Below, one piece after another: positions 8,901 to 15,985 of a stretch of DNA of 64,000 bases (positions are counted from its first letter, which is position 1; each line of letters starts with the position of its first letter). Origin of the DNA: PALSA-600 sp963842335. Lineage in GTDB: Bacteria > Actinomycetota > Thermoleophilia > Gaiellales > Gaiellaceae. Location: the NCBI GenBank assembly GCA_963842335.1, contig CAWJGF010000010.1:496001-560000 (forward strand). The letters are read 5' to 3'. A program made the position numbers and the translations under genes. The notes under the pieces were generated by a model that saw nothing but the letters and a program-made list of their open reading frames with translations, ran no database searches and was not told the DNA's origin.

Positions 8901-9631
8901 CGTTTCGAGACATCTCGTCGGAGCATGTCGTCGAGCAGATGAAGTCGGATTTCGTCTCGACCGTCTCCGTCGAATTGCGGACGCCGCTCACGTCGATCTA
9001 CGGCTTCGCCCAGACGCTGCTGCGCGAAGACGTCGCCTTCGGCGACACCGAGCGGCGAACCTTCCTCGAGTTCATCGCGCGAGAGTCGGAGCGGCTGACA
9101 GCGATCGTCGATGCTCTGCTGAACGTCGCCCGGCTCGATACCGGCGATCTGAACGTCGCACTCGAAGCGACCGATGTCGGCCGAGTGGTCGACACGGCTC
9201 TGGCCACCGTCGAGGACCCGGGCGCCCACCGGCTCGTGGCCGAGGTCGAAGGTGCACTCGCCGCGCACGCAGATCCTGACAAGCTGCGGCAGGTGCTCGA
9301 CCAACTCGTCTCGAATGCAGTGAAGTTCTCTCCGCCCGGTGGCACGGTGGTCGTGACCGCACGCAAGCTCGACGACGCGGTCGAGGTCGCCGTGCTCGAC
9401 GAAGGGTCAGGGGTGCCGGCAGCCGAGCGCGAGCGGATCTTCTCGAAGTTCTACAAAGCGGGAGATGGCCAGGGCCGAGGCACTGGGCTTGGGCTGTTCA
9501 TCGCACAGGGGCTCGTGCAGGAAATGGGCGGGCGGATCTGGGTCGATTCGGAGGACGGGAAGGGTGCGCGGTTCGCCTTCGTGCTACCGCTTGCCGAGGC
9601 TGATGTGAGATTTCCGACGGTGGAGGCATAA
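5957..9631 (+). CDS. Multi-GAF/PAS membrane sensor histidine kinase lacking the H-box histidine
   Basis: About 1224 residues. Three hydrophobic helices (about 8-35, 47-70, 78-98) anchor it in the membrane. Tandem GAF-type domains follow (about 120-280, 290-390, 410-555, 565-710, 730-885), then a PAS domain from about 890 (ADGIVAVDRDGHVVLWNRAA), a HisKA dimerisation helix near 995-1065 and a HATPase domain near 1105-1215. N, G1 and G2 boxes are intact (NAVKFSPPGG, DEGSGVP, GTGLGLFI). The H-box reads FVSTVSVELRTPL: the phospho-acceptor His is Val1005 (codon GTC at 8969-8971). It may therefore act as a pseudokinase or through a partner. GTG 5957 was chosen because it places the first membrane helix at the N-terminus; TTG 5912 is an alternative. 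The response regulator begins 7 bases downstream. Confidence 0.9.
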   Translation: MSEATRAIVLNAVPFLIVAAAYAAVGGALLHTLWRGRDRAHPLDRAVALVFPGIAVASAIFGVLVLHERKPFDGHLWISLLAAVLALVPALLLLGSWSDRAFLIGGIERNRAAEDRVSARDRELAVVADISGALMRASSPEAIAQPLVRQVTELLAVGFAGAVLVSDDGRAGKGVYAELDGHEATWWREMRVDLRDETSGIASAVFDAAPVTVYDIASSPLVSPRLASLVGAESGAWIPMIADERVIGVLAVAATAAKRAFSSDELALLRAVTAEAALAFERLRSSAALSDALDREQLVSVITRRIRGELEPAGVMAVARTELAKALELDRTEIVLGAAPEGGTPILAHGDHIGALIVGRATPLDDGEQSLVTTVADELGASLQTAWLLAENRRRLEQQAALLHAAQVVTSELDLESVLKLLVEEVTKLLGADAADCYLLDRERGVLRCAALHGFAHDLVGFEFAPDQGLAGAALREARPVASEDSTSAKPVPHPAYADFTRALVAPMVWAGETRGVLGIGARDATRHFSESDIEMLEAFASLASLALRNAESFADSARQARVQRGFYRIATLLGEPLSLVETYDTAALAAAEALGGDFAAVLVKSGGDLVLVGGHALPESVRELEMPRALLEAADDGQMIAATSLAGDERFDVTWRGGPFTSLLAIPVPGEGSALVLVLFGEPREFTREDLELAQQVAGAARGALDRSRLFEAERTARALSQQLARTGSLLSTELDPVAVLEAVVQEALELLGADAAALAALDGDELVVTAAAGEHGDEAIGARSPSTGWVAADVVQSRVPVVYEDTAADESLVQSDALLAAGHRAYVGVPLTVLDGVLHGVLSVYSATPRTWREEEVQALVALAASASVALSNAELYQRVAVEREQSGAILANVADGIVAVDRDGHVVLWNRAAEEITGVPAAEAIGRTTVQVLQRNLESDGGGTNRSIAIPRAGVDVWLSLSEAVMRDPTGAIAGRIFAFRDISSEHVVEQMKSDFVSTVSVELRTPLTSIYGFAQTLLREDVAFGDTERRTFLEFIARESERLTAIVDALLNVARLDTGDLNVALEATDVGRVVDTALATVEDPGAHRLVAEVEGALAAHADPDKLRQVLDQLVSNAVKFSPPGGTVVVTARKLDDAVEVAVLDEGSGVPAAERERIFSKFYKAGDGQGRGTGLGLFIAQGLVQEMGGRIWVDSEDGKGARFAFVLPLAEADVRFPTVEA

Positions 9632-9638
9632 CCGTTCT

Positions 9639-10079
9639 ATGGGCATGAGAGTTCTGGTGATCGACGACGAAGCTCCCATCCGGCTTCTGTGCCGGGTGAA
9701 CCTCGAGGCAGAGGGGATGGAGGTGTTCGAGGCGGCGGACGGGCCGAGTGGCCTCGAGACGGCGCGGTCCCAGACGCCCGACGTGATCTTGCTCGACGTG
9801 ATGATGCCGGGGCTCGACGGCTGGCGTGTCGCCGAGGAGCTGCTGGACGACGAGCGGACCGAGCAGATCCCGATCGTCTTCCTCACCGCGCGGGCCGAGT
9901 TGCGCGACCGTGCGCGCGGCATCGACCTCGGCGGCGTCGACTACGTCACGAAGCCGTTCAATCCGGTCGAGCTCGCGCCGCTCGTGCGCGATCTGACTTC
10001 GAGGGTGGCGCGCGGCGAGCGCGACGATCTGCGGCGCGAGAAGCTCACTGAGCTTCGCGCGATGCTCGACCGCGAGTAA
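9639..10079 (+). CDS. Single-domain response regulator (CheY-like)
   Basis: A 146-residue receiver domain with no output domain. The acidic pair is in VLVIDDEAP, the phospho-acceptor Asp in VILLDVMMPG, the switch Thr in IVFLTA and the Lys in VTKPF; all key residues are present. A short charged helix follows the domain (RDDLRREKLTELRAMLDRE), possibly for partner binding. It begins 7 bases after the sensor kinase stop and is surely co-transcribed. With no DNA-binding domain it must act by protein contact or in a phosphorelay. An alternative start at ATG 9645 would remove two residues. Confidence 0.92.
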   Translation: MGMRVLVIDDEAPIRLLCRVNLEAEGMEVFEAADGPSGLETARSQTPDVILLDVMMPGLDGWRVAEELLDDERTEQIPIVFLTARAELRDRARGIDLGGVDYVTKPFNPVELAPLVRDLTSRVARGERDDLRREKLTELRAMLDRE

Positions 10080-10098
10080 TCAGAGGAGCGTGAGTCGT

Positions 10099-10638
10099 TC
10101 AGCCGGCGAAGTCGGTGGTGACGACGTGAGCGCCGGCGAGCCCCTGGAACGGGCCGACGAGCTCGCCGACACCGACCCGCGTGAACGAGGGCTCGAGAAG
10201 ATTCGCCCGGTGGGGTGGGCTCGCGAGCCACGCTGCGACGAGTGCGGCCGCCGACCCGTGTGAACCGGTGCCCCAGGCGAGGTTCTCTCCCGCCATCGAC
10301 ATCCGGACGTTGAACTGGAGCATCCGGCTGCCGAACGCACCGTGTGAGAAGACGTTCGTCAGCAGCATCTCGTGCGTGTGAGCGCGGGCAGCACGCTCCA
10401 GGTGGAGGTCGCACCGGAGCGGGCGAAGGCCGTGCTCGGCGCGGACCTGGTTCATCTGCTGGAGGAGGGAAGATTCGCTGCGCGTCAGACCGGCCGAAGC
10501 TGCGGCGGGTAGAGCGAGCGCGAGTGCGGCCACCAGCGCGGGGAACGTCCGGAGCACTGTCTGAAAATGCCCGGCTCGCAGATTCCAAGCCTCCCCCTTT
10601 TGGGGGATCATCGCCGCGAAAATCTGAGTAATTCTCAT
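10099..10638 (-). CDS. Secreted CAP/SCP-domain protein
   Basis: A CAP (cysteine-rich secretory, antigen 5, PR-1; SCP-like) protein. A signal peptide (FPALVAALALALPAAASAG) precedes an about 125-residue CAP domain with LLQQMNQVRAEHGL, a His in FSHGAF, the signature GENLAWG and AWLASPPHRANLLEPSF. The family is extracellular; its biochemical role in bacteria is mostly undefined. The start is uncertain. ATG 10638 lies 2 bases after the EamA stop, suggesting coupling, but gives a long N-region; GTG 10557 gives an ideal signal peptide. A 6-bp GC hairpin (10592-10607) falls in the disputed leader. A second CAP protein is encoded at 15986. Confidence 0.8.
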   Translation of the reverse strand: MRITQIFAAMIPQKGEAWNLRAGHFQTVLRTFPALVAALALALPAAASAGLTRSESSLLQQMNQVRAEHGLRPLRCDLHLERAARAHTHEMLLTNVFSHGAFGSRMLQFNVRMSMAGENLAWGTGSHGSAAALVAAWLASPPHRANLLEPSFTRVGVGELVGPFQGLAGAHVVTTDFAG

Positions 10639-10640
10639 GT

Positions 10641-11588
10641 TTAGCGGGCTGTCTGCGCCAAGACGATTGCGGCCAGCACGACGACGGCGCCGGTCAGTTG
10701 GATGCCGCCGAACGTCTCTCCGAGCCAGACCCAGGCAACAAGTGCGCCTGCAACGGGCTCGAGCATCGCGACGATACCGACCCGGGTGGCCGGCAGATGC
10801 CGCAATGCGCTCACGAGCAGGAAGAACGGCGCGATCGTGCCCAGTACGACCATCCAGAACGCGAGCACCCAGACCGGCAGGTGGAACGCGTGCAGGTGCC
10901 CGTGCAGCGACGTGCTCCGGGTGAAGGCGTGCGCCGGAAACGACCACCACGGCACGAGCACCGCCCAGAACACCGAGGCGAAGAGAAAGCCCCACGCAAG
11001 CAGCGATACCGGGTCGCGCCCGCCGACGACGTGCTCCGCGAGGAGGACGTAGAGCGCGTAGGCAAAGGCGCCCGCGAATGCGAACAACATCCCGGCAGTC
11101 GAGAGCGACGCCCCACCGCCGAAGAGGTTGACGATCAGAGCGAGCCCGATCAGCGCGAGGGCGAGCGCCCCCCAGATTCGGCGGCGCACCGGATCGTGGT
11201 AGGCGAAGCGCGCCCAGATCGCGACGAGGAGGGGCGCGAGGTATTCGATCAGGAGCGCAACGCCGATGTCGAGGCGATGAATCGCGAGGAAGTAGAACCA
11301 CTGCACGAACGCGAGCCCAGCGACGCCGAAGGCGACGAGGTACGGCACCTCGCGTCGGGTCAGGCGCAGCCGGCCGGGAGCGGTGACGGCCAGGATCGCA
11401 ACGAGGCCGAGTGCGGCGCCGAGCGAGCGCACCTGCGCGAGCCGCTCCGAGGGGACGCCTGTCGAGAGGATCGTCTTCGAGACGGCGCCGTTCACACCCC
11501 AGATGACAGCGGCCGACGCCGCCATCACATACCCGAGTCTCGGACGCCGCCGGCGTGCCGGCTCGACGGGGAAAGGAGCCTCGGACAC
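10641..11588 (-). CDS. EamA/DMT-superfamily transporter
   Basis: A 315-residue membrane protein with about ten hydrophobic helices in two homologous EamA halves. The first begins AAVIWGVNGAVSKTIL and the second STAGMLFAFAGAFAYALYVL. Members export or import metabolites such as amino acids; the substrate here is unknown. GTG 11588 gives a short cytoplasmic N-terminus rich in Pro and Arg; ATG 11525 is an alternative. Much open frame upstream belongs to the antisense side of a tRNA and was ignored. It is followed at once by the CAP-domain gene and is divergent from tRNA-Pro. Confidence 0.86.
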   Translation of the reverse strand: MSEAPFPVEPARRRRPRLGYVMAASAAVIWGVNGAVSKTILSTGVPSERLAQVRSLGAALGLVAILAVTAPGRLRLTRREVPYLVAFGVAGLAFVQWFYFLAIHRLDIGVALLIEYLAPLLVAIWARFAYHDPVRRRIWGALALALIGLALIVNLFGGGASLSTAGMLFAFAGAFAYALYVLLAEHVVGGRDPVSLLAWGFLFASVFWAVLVPWWSFPAHAFTRSTSLHGHLHAFHLPVWVLAFWMVVLGTIAPFFLLVSALRHLPATRVGIVAMLEPVAGALVAWVWLGETFGGIQLTGAVVVLAAIVLAQTAR

Positions 11589-11614
11589 GGAAGTCGAACG
11601 TACACTGCGGCGAA

Positions 11615-11688
11615 CGGGACGTAGCTCAGCCTGGCAGAGCGCCGCCTTTGGGAGGCGGAAGCCGTCGGTTCGAATCCGACCGTCCCGA
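11615..11688 (+). tRNA. tRNA-Pro (anticodon TGG)
   Basis: A complete cloverleaf. The 7-bp acceptor is CGGGACG with CGTCCCG, the anticodon stem is CCGCC/GGCGG around the loop TTTGGGA (anticodon TGG), and the T-arm contains GGTTCGAATCC. CCA is not encoded. It is divergent from the EamA transporter gene. Confidence 0.95.
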
Positions 11689-11739
11689 CTGATTTCACCG
11701 CCGCGTCCGGCCTCGGCTCGGCTGGGCCGTGGACGAATC

Positions 11740-11807
11740 GTCACCCTCCCGTCACGGTGCCTGGCACCGGACGCGGCTCGGTTCGGCAAGGCCGGAATCG
11801 ACATGTC
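11740..11807. repeat. Dispersed palindrome-core repeat, copy 1
   Basis: An about 65-base unit centred on the palindrome GGTGCCTGGCACC (11756-11768), followed by CGGACGCGGCTCGG. It resembles the unit 135 bases downstream and a third unit near 53.9 kb. It lies in the gene-free spacer (11689-11962) between tRNA-Pro and the aminopeptidase gene; nothing else was recognised there. Confidence 0.55.
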
Positions 11808-11872
11808 CTGTCGCCGATTCGCGTGCGTTGGCGCCGGTTTCGCGAGAGCGGTCGCCCGCTTCTGTGGGCAAC

Positions 11873-11940
11873 TTGTCACGCCTCCGCAACGGTGCCTGGC
11901 ACCGGCCGTGGCTGGAGCCGACGCGGCCGGATCCGACAGC
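11873..11940. repeat. Dispersed palindrome-core repeat, copy 2
   Basis: The second unit of the same family: GGTGCCTGGCACC at 11891-11903, preceded by CTTGTCACGCCTCCGCAAC and followed by CGGCCGTGGCTGGAG and a shared CGGCCGGA-TCCGACA block. Similarity to copy 1 extends on both sides of the core, so this is more than a chance short palindrome. Confidence 0.55.
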
Positions 11941-11962
11941 GCGACGCGTGCTGTCGGCGGCG

Positions 11963-13174
11963 CTAGAGCAGCCAGTCGCCGTTGCGCACGATCGGCACGG
12001 CGTCGCCGGCCGGCGTCACCCCGTCGACCTCGAGCTCGTCCGAGCCGATCATGAAGTCCGTATGAATCGACGACTGATTGACGCCGCGCAGGTGGCGTTC
12101 TTCGACGGTCTGCTCGGACGCCCCCGGAACGGCCTGCACGATCGAGGCTCCGAGCGCGATGTGCGAGGACGCATTCTCGTCGAAGAGCGTGTCGTAGAAC
12201 ACGAGTCCCGTCTGGCCGACACGCGAGTGGCCGTCGACCAGGGCGACCTCGCCGAGCCGTCCCGCGCCGTCGTCGGTCGCAGCATGGGTGCGCATCACCT
12301 CTTCGCCCGACTCCGCGTGAACCTCCTTGACCCGGCCGCCCTCGAAGCGCACTTCGAGGCCGCGGATGATGTTGCCCTGGATCTGGAGCGGCAGCGTGGA
12401 ACGCACCGTTCCGTCGACGCGGCGCGCGTCGGGGGTCGTGAAGACCTCTTCGGTCGGCATGTTGGCGACGTGCTTGATGCCGCGAGACTCGTCGAGCGCG
12501 GCCTGCCATTCGGAGTCGGGATGAAGGCCGATCGTCAGGTCGGTGCCCGGCCCTCGGTAGCGCAGGTGGTCGAAGCGCCGCTCGTTCAGCGCCTCCGCAC
12601 GCTGCTGCAGCCGCGCGAGATGGTCGCGCCAGGCGGCGATCGGATCCGGTTCGTCGAGACGGACCGCCCTGCCGACGGCCTCCCAAAGCCGTTCGACATC
12701 GGGCTCGCCGAAGACGGTCTGGGCCCAGCCCTCGTTCGGATAGGCGACGATCGTCCAGTTGCAGAGGCCGTCGGTCAGTTTCAGCGACTCCTCGGCGACC
12801 TCGCGCATCCGCGCCTTGCCCACGCGCTCGCCGTCGAGATCGGCGAACAGCTCGGGCTCCGGATTGCCGGTGATCGCGACCAGGGCCCCGCCGGTCTCGC
12901 CGAGCTCGCGCAGGCGCGAGACGAGCCACGGCGGCGAGAAGCCAAGCTGATCGTCGCCCGCGAGCGCGATGTGCTCGCGCCGCACGTGCTGATCGGTGTA
13001 GAGCACGTCGACATAACGCGCGCCCGCTTCGTAGGCCTGGCGAGCGATCGCGCGCACGAGGGGTGCGTGCTCGATCAGCGCGTTGATGCCGAGCGTCTGC
13101 CCCGGCTGGAGGTTAAGGCCCACCTGGACGACGAGCTGCGCGTACGTCTCGAGTCTCTGGTCGGCGACGGTCAC
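11963..13174 (-). CDS. Aminopeptidase, M29 (thermophilic) family
   Basis: A 403-residue metallo-aminopeptidase of the AmpS/PepS/aminopeptidase T family, cytosolic and removing N-terminal residues from peptides. Family landmarks include VGLNLQPGQTLGINALIEHAPL at the N-terminus, MPTEEVFTTPD (first metal-binding Glu), ASSHIALG (His) and NQSSIHTDFMIG (His and Asp ligands near the C-terminus). Length is normal for M29. GTG 13174 was chosen as the first start that leaves a family-like N-terminus; TTG two codons upstream is also possible, and no strong ribosome-binding site decides it. It is divergent from a lipoprotein gene 70 bases away. Confidence 0.88.
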   Translation of the reverse strand: MTVADQRLETYAQLVVQVGLNLQPGQTLGINALIEHAPLVRAIARQAYEAGARYVDVLYTDQHVRREHIALAGDDQLGFSPPWLVSRLRELGETGGALVAITGNPEPELFADLDGERVGKARMREVAEESLKLTDGLCNWTIVAYPNEGWAQTVFGEPDVERLWEAVGRAVRLDEPDPIAAWRDHLARLQQRAEALNERRFDHLRYRGPGTDLTIGLHPDSEWQAALDESRGIKHVANMPTEEVFTTPDARRVDGTVRSTLPLQIQGNIIRGLEVRFEGGRVKEVHAESGEEVMRTHAATDDGAGRLGEVALVDGHSRVGQTGLVFYDTLFDENASSHIALGASIVQAVPGASEQTVEERHLRGVNQSSIHTDFMIGSDELEVDGVTPAGDAVPIVRNGDWLL

Positions 13175-13244
13175 GGCGGGCAAGCCTAGCGAGGAAGAAG
13201 GGCCAGCCTGAGGGGAGCCGACGATGCGCCTAGACTGACGCGCC

Positions 13245-13649
13245 GTGAGGCCGATCACACTCAGGCGTATGCCCGTCGTCGTGGCCCTAGTCCTCGTCCT
13301 CGTCCTCGGGGTTGCGGCTTGTGGCGGCTCGGGCCAGAGCCTTTACACGCTCCAGAAGACCCGCGAGTGCCTCGTCGCGAACCACGTGGCGCTCGGCGGC
13401 ACGCTGGACTTCGTCGCCACCACAGCGACCGGCGGTGCGCTGCGAGCTCGGCTCCCACCCAACTTCGTGACGATCGCGTTCGGCGCGACGACCGCCGACG
13501 CGAACAACATCGACCAGGCCTACCGCAGCTTCCATGCTCGGAACGTCGGCATCGACGACGTGCTCCGGCAGCAGGGGAATGCCGTCATGTTGTGGCACGA
13601 GCACCCGTCGGACGTCGATCTGGCGAGGATCACCAGCTGCCTCAAATAG
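13245..13649 (+). CDS. Predicted lipoprotein of unknown function
   Basis: A 134-residue protein with a lipoprotein signal peptide: a basic start, the hydrophobic stretch VVVALVLVLVLGV and the lipobox GVAAC, with the lipidated Cys near residue 26. The mature part has no family that I recognise and contains a single further pair of cysteines (TRECLV and ITSCLK), which might form a disulfide. GTG 13245 is the listed start; ATG 13269 would also give a complete signal peptide. The last 8 bases overlap the convergent CtaG-like gene. Confidence 0.65.
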   Translation: MRPITLRRMPVVVALVLVLVLGVAACGGSGQSLYTLQKTRECLVANHVALGGTLDFVATTATGGALRARLPPNFVTIAFGATTADANNIDQAYRSFHARNVGIDDVLRQQGNAVMLWHEHPSDVDLARITSCLK

Positions 13650-14400
13650 CGCCCTCCTCGGCGAGGAATCTCCGGAACCAGAATGCGAAGACGACGAAGA
13701 GCACGATCGCCTGCTCGGTTGCCATCGTGACGCCCGCGATCTGTTGGTCCCCGAGGGGGCTCAGCCCCCACACGCGCGGCCGGGCGGCGACGTAGAACGA
13801 GTACGCCGGGCGCGGCAGCAAGGCGAGCAGGAGCCCGAGCGGCGATGCAAGCACGAAGGCAGCGAACGCATACGCCGCTCGTGCGCCTGACGGAAGCCGC
13901 CGAGGGATGTCCTGCACAAGGGGCCACCAGAGCAGCAGGCCGGTACCGAAATAGCAGGCGTGCTCGACATGGATCAGCCAGCTCTGGTGATGGAGGGCAG
14001 CGTCGAAGACCGGCGGCGCGTGCCATGCGAAATAGCTCGCGAGCCAGAGCGGTAATGCGACCGCCGGGTGCGTCGCGAAGCGCCAAAGCCGCAGCCGCGC
14101 GAGCACGGACGCCATCGGGGGCGAGATCCCGAGCACAGCGAGCAGCGGTGCCCACTCGGCGAGGATGACATTCTGCAGCAGGTGCGCGGTCAGCAGGTAG
14201 TGGAGGCCGAGGTGATGGAGCGGCGTCCAGAACGCCACCGCGAGGAGCCCCATCGACGCGGCGAAGCACACGATCCTCCAGCGAGGCGCGCCGACGCGAC
14301 CGACGGCGAACAGATAGAGCAACGTCAGAGCCGGGATGACGACGGTCGTGTCGACGTCCGCCTGCCAGGCATACGGCGAGTGGAGATGTGCAACCAGCAC
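13642..14400 (-). CDS. Cytochrome c oxidase assembly protein, CtaG (caa3) family
   Basis: An about 252-residue polytopic membrane protein with seven hydrophobic helices. It carries family-typical histidines: LHHLGLHYLLTAHLLQNVIL, YFAWHAPPVFDAALHH and VEHACYF. The CtaG/caa3 family assists copper insertion into terminal oxidases. No oxidase genes lie in the window, so the partner is elsewhere. GTG 14400 is the last usable start before the divergent tRNA-Gly gene (14424); longer frames would be antisense to the tRNA. It overlaps the convergent lipoprotein gene by 8 bases. Confidence 0.84.
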   Translation of the reverse strand: MLVAHLHSPYAWQADVDTTVVIPALTLLYLFAVGRVGAPRWRIVCFAASMGLLAVAFWTPLHHLGLHYLLTAHLLQNVILAEWAPLLAVLGISPPMASVLARLRLWRFATHPAVALPLWLASYFAWHAPPVFDAALHHQSWLIHVEHACYFGTGLLLWWPLVQDIPRRLPSGARAAYAFAAFVLASPLGLLLALLPRPAYSFYVAARPRVWGLSPLGDQQIAGVTMATEQAIVLFVVFAFWFRRFLAEEGAI

Positions 14401-14423
14401 CGCGGCTAAGCTAATGCCAGTGT

Positions 14424-14494
<71 letters not shown>

Positions 14495-14511
14495 TTCGGT
14501 GGAGCCGTGCG

Positions 14512-14808
14512 CTAGCGGAGCTTGTCGGCGAACGGCTCGAGCTCGCTCGCGTGCAGGCCGATCTCGCCGGCCTCGATCGCCGACACCACCTCACGCGCCA
14601 GCGCCCGTGCTTCGCTCTCCTGGTGCGACTCGAGCACGGTCGACAGGCTGGCCACGATCCCGTTGCCTTCGTGGAGCTGGATGTCGACGGTGGTCAGGTT
14701 GCTCTTGTCGTCGATGTAGGGATCGTCCGGGATCCCGACCCAGACGGTCACCGTTCCACCGCGCGGGAGGCTGGCATGCTCGACGACGGGGGAGGTGAGG
14801 AGGCTCAT
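14512..14808 (-). CDS. Conserved-looking hypothetical protein (98 aa)
   Basis: A 98-residue soluble acidic protein with a beta-strand-rich N-terminal half (GGTVTVWVGIPDDPYIDD, TTVDIQLHEG) and a helical C-terminal half (SEARALAREVVSAIEAGE). I do not recognise the family. ATG 14808 start; it ends 17 bases from the tRNA-Gly 3' end, and it is divergent from the AI-2E-family transporter gene. Codon use and the fit between neighbours support a real gene. Confidence 0.68.
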   Translation of the reverse strand: MSLLTSPVVEHASLPRGGTVTVWVGIPDDPYIDDKSNLTTVDIQLHEGNGIVASLSTVLESHQESEARALAREVVSAIEAGEIGLHASELEPFADKLR

Positions 14809-14854
14809 CCGCCTGTCAGGCTACAACGTCCGACCGGCTGGCGATGCTGCCCTC

Positions 14855-15928
14855 GTGACGCCTGTGCGCGTGGTCGATCTGCGTGCCCGCACGATTCTGC
14901 GGTTCCTCGCGATCGCGATCGGTGTCGCGGTGACCCTCGAAGTGCTCTGGATCGCGAGACACGTGCTCGCGTGGGTCGTGATCGCACTGTTCCTCGCGCT
15001 TGCCCTCGATCCGCTCGTCGGGCTGATCCAGCGGCGGACGCACCTCGGGCGCGGCGCGGCCATCGGCCTGACGTACCTCATCCTGATCGGAGTGATCGTG
15101 GGCGTCTCGGCGACCTTCGTCCCGAAGCTCGTGGACGAGACGAACGGCATCGTTCAGGCGTCGCCGGGGTATGTCCACGACCTCACCCACGGGCGCGGCC
15201 GGCTCGGCTTCCTCGAGCGCAAGTATCACGTCGTCGAGAAGGTGCGCGCGCAGGTCAAGAACGGAGGCACCGCAAAAGTGCTCGGCCTCTCCGGCGCGGC
15301 GCTCTCGATCACGAAGAGCGTGATCACCATCGTCGCGGCGACGGTGACGATCATCTTTCTGACGTTCTTCATGCTGCTCGAGGGCCGCGATTGGATGGAG
15401 CGCTTCTACTCGCTTTTCCCGGAGGAATCGCAACCACGCTGGCGGCGCGTCGGGCACGACATCTACGAGACCGTCGGCGGCTACGTCACCGGCAACATCC
15501 TGATCAGCCTGATCGCCGGCGTGTCGATCACGATCGTCCTGGTCATCCTCGGCGTCCCGTACGCAGTCGCCCTCGGTCTGCTCGTCGGCATCCTCGACCT
15601 GATCCCACTCGCGGGCGCGACGGTGGCCGGGGTGATCGTGACGAGCGTCGCCTTGCTACACAGCATTCCTGCCGGGCTGATCGTGCTCGTCTTCTTCATC
15701 GTCTACCAGCAGCTCGAGAATCATTTCCTCCAGCCGGTGATCTACGGGAGAACGGTCCAGCTCTCGCCGCTCGTGGTCCTCGTCTCGGTCCTCGTCGGTG
15801 CCGCTCTGGCGGGCATCCTCGGTGCGCTCGCGGCAATTCCTGTTGCCGGCGCGATCCAGGTGATCGTGCGTGATCAGCTGGCGGCCCGTCGCGGCGCCGC
15901 ACCGGTCAGCGAGCCGCCGCCAGCCTGA
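14855..15928 (+). CDS. AI-2E family transporter (PerM/UPF0118)
   Basis: A 357-residue integral membrane protein of the AI-2E exporter/PerM family. Hydrophobic helices lie near residues 10-40 and 65-85, an amphipathic soluble stretch follows, and a C-terminal set carries the family landmarks FMLLEGRDWMERFYSLFP, VGGYVTGNILISLIAGV, LDLIPLAGATVAG and YQQLENHFLQPVIYGRTVQLSPL. Substrates vary (ions, signalling molecules) and cannot be assigned. GTG 14855 was taken as start because the residues before it lack family character and would run into the divergent 98-residue gene. A CAP-domain gene follows 57 bases later. Confidence 0.88.
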   Translation: MTPVRVVDLRARTILRFLAIAIGVAVTLEVLWIARHVLAWVVIALFLALALDPLVGLIQRRTHLGRGAAIGLTYLILIGVIVGVSATFVPKLVDETNGIVQASPGYVHDLTHGRGRLGFLERKYHVVEKVRAQVKNGGTAKVLGLSGAALSITKSVITIVAATVTIIFLTFFMLLEGRDWMERFYSLFPEESQPRWRRVGHDIYETVGGYVTGNILISLIAGVSITIVLVILGVPYAVALGLLVGILDLIPLAGATVAGVIVTSVALLHSIPAGLIVLVFFIVYQQLENHFLQPVIYGRTVQLSPLVVLVSVLVGAALAGILGALAAIPVAGAIQVIVRDQLAARRGAAPVSEPPPA

Positions 15929-15985
15929 TTAAGAATGCCCCTTACGGTGGATGTAGCCCGCACCCCTCCTGCCGATGGCCTCTCT

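Noticed and set aside
10558..10640. c-di-AMP (ydaO) or other known riboswitch before the CAP gene
   Set aside because: Conserved riboswitch blocks are not present; only one short hairpin is seen.
10641..12929. Very long minus-strand frame upstream of the EamA transporter
   Set aside because: It covers tRNA-Pro, repeats and part of the aminopeptidase gene in another frame; low-complexity Arg/Ala-rich product typical of GC-rich shadows.
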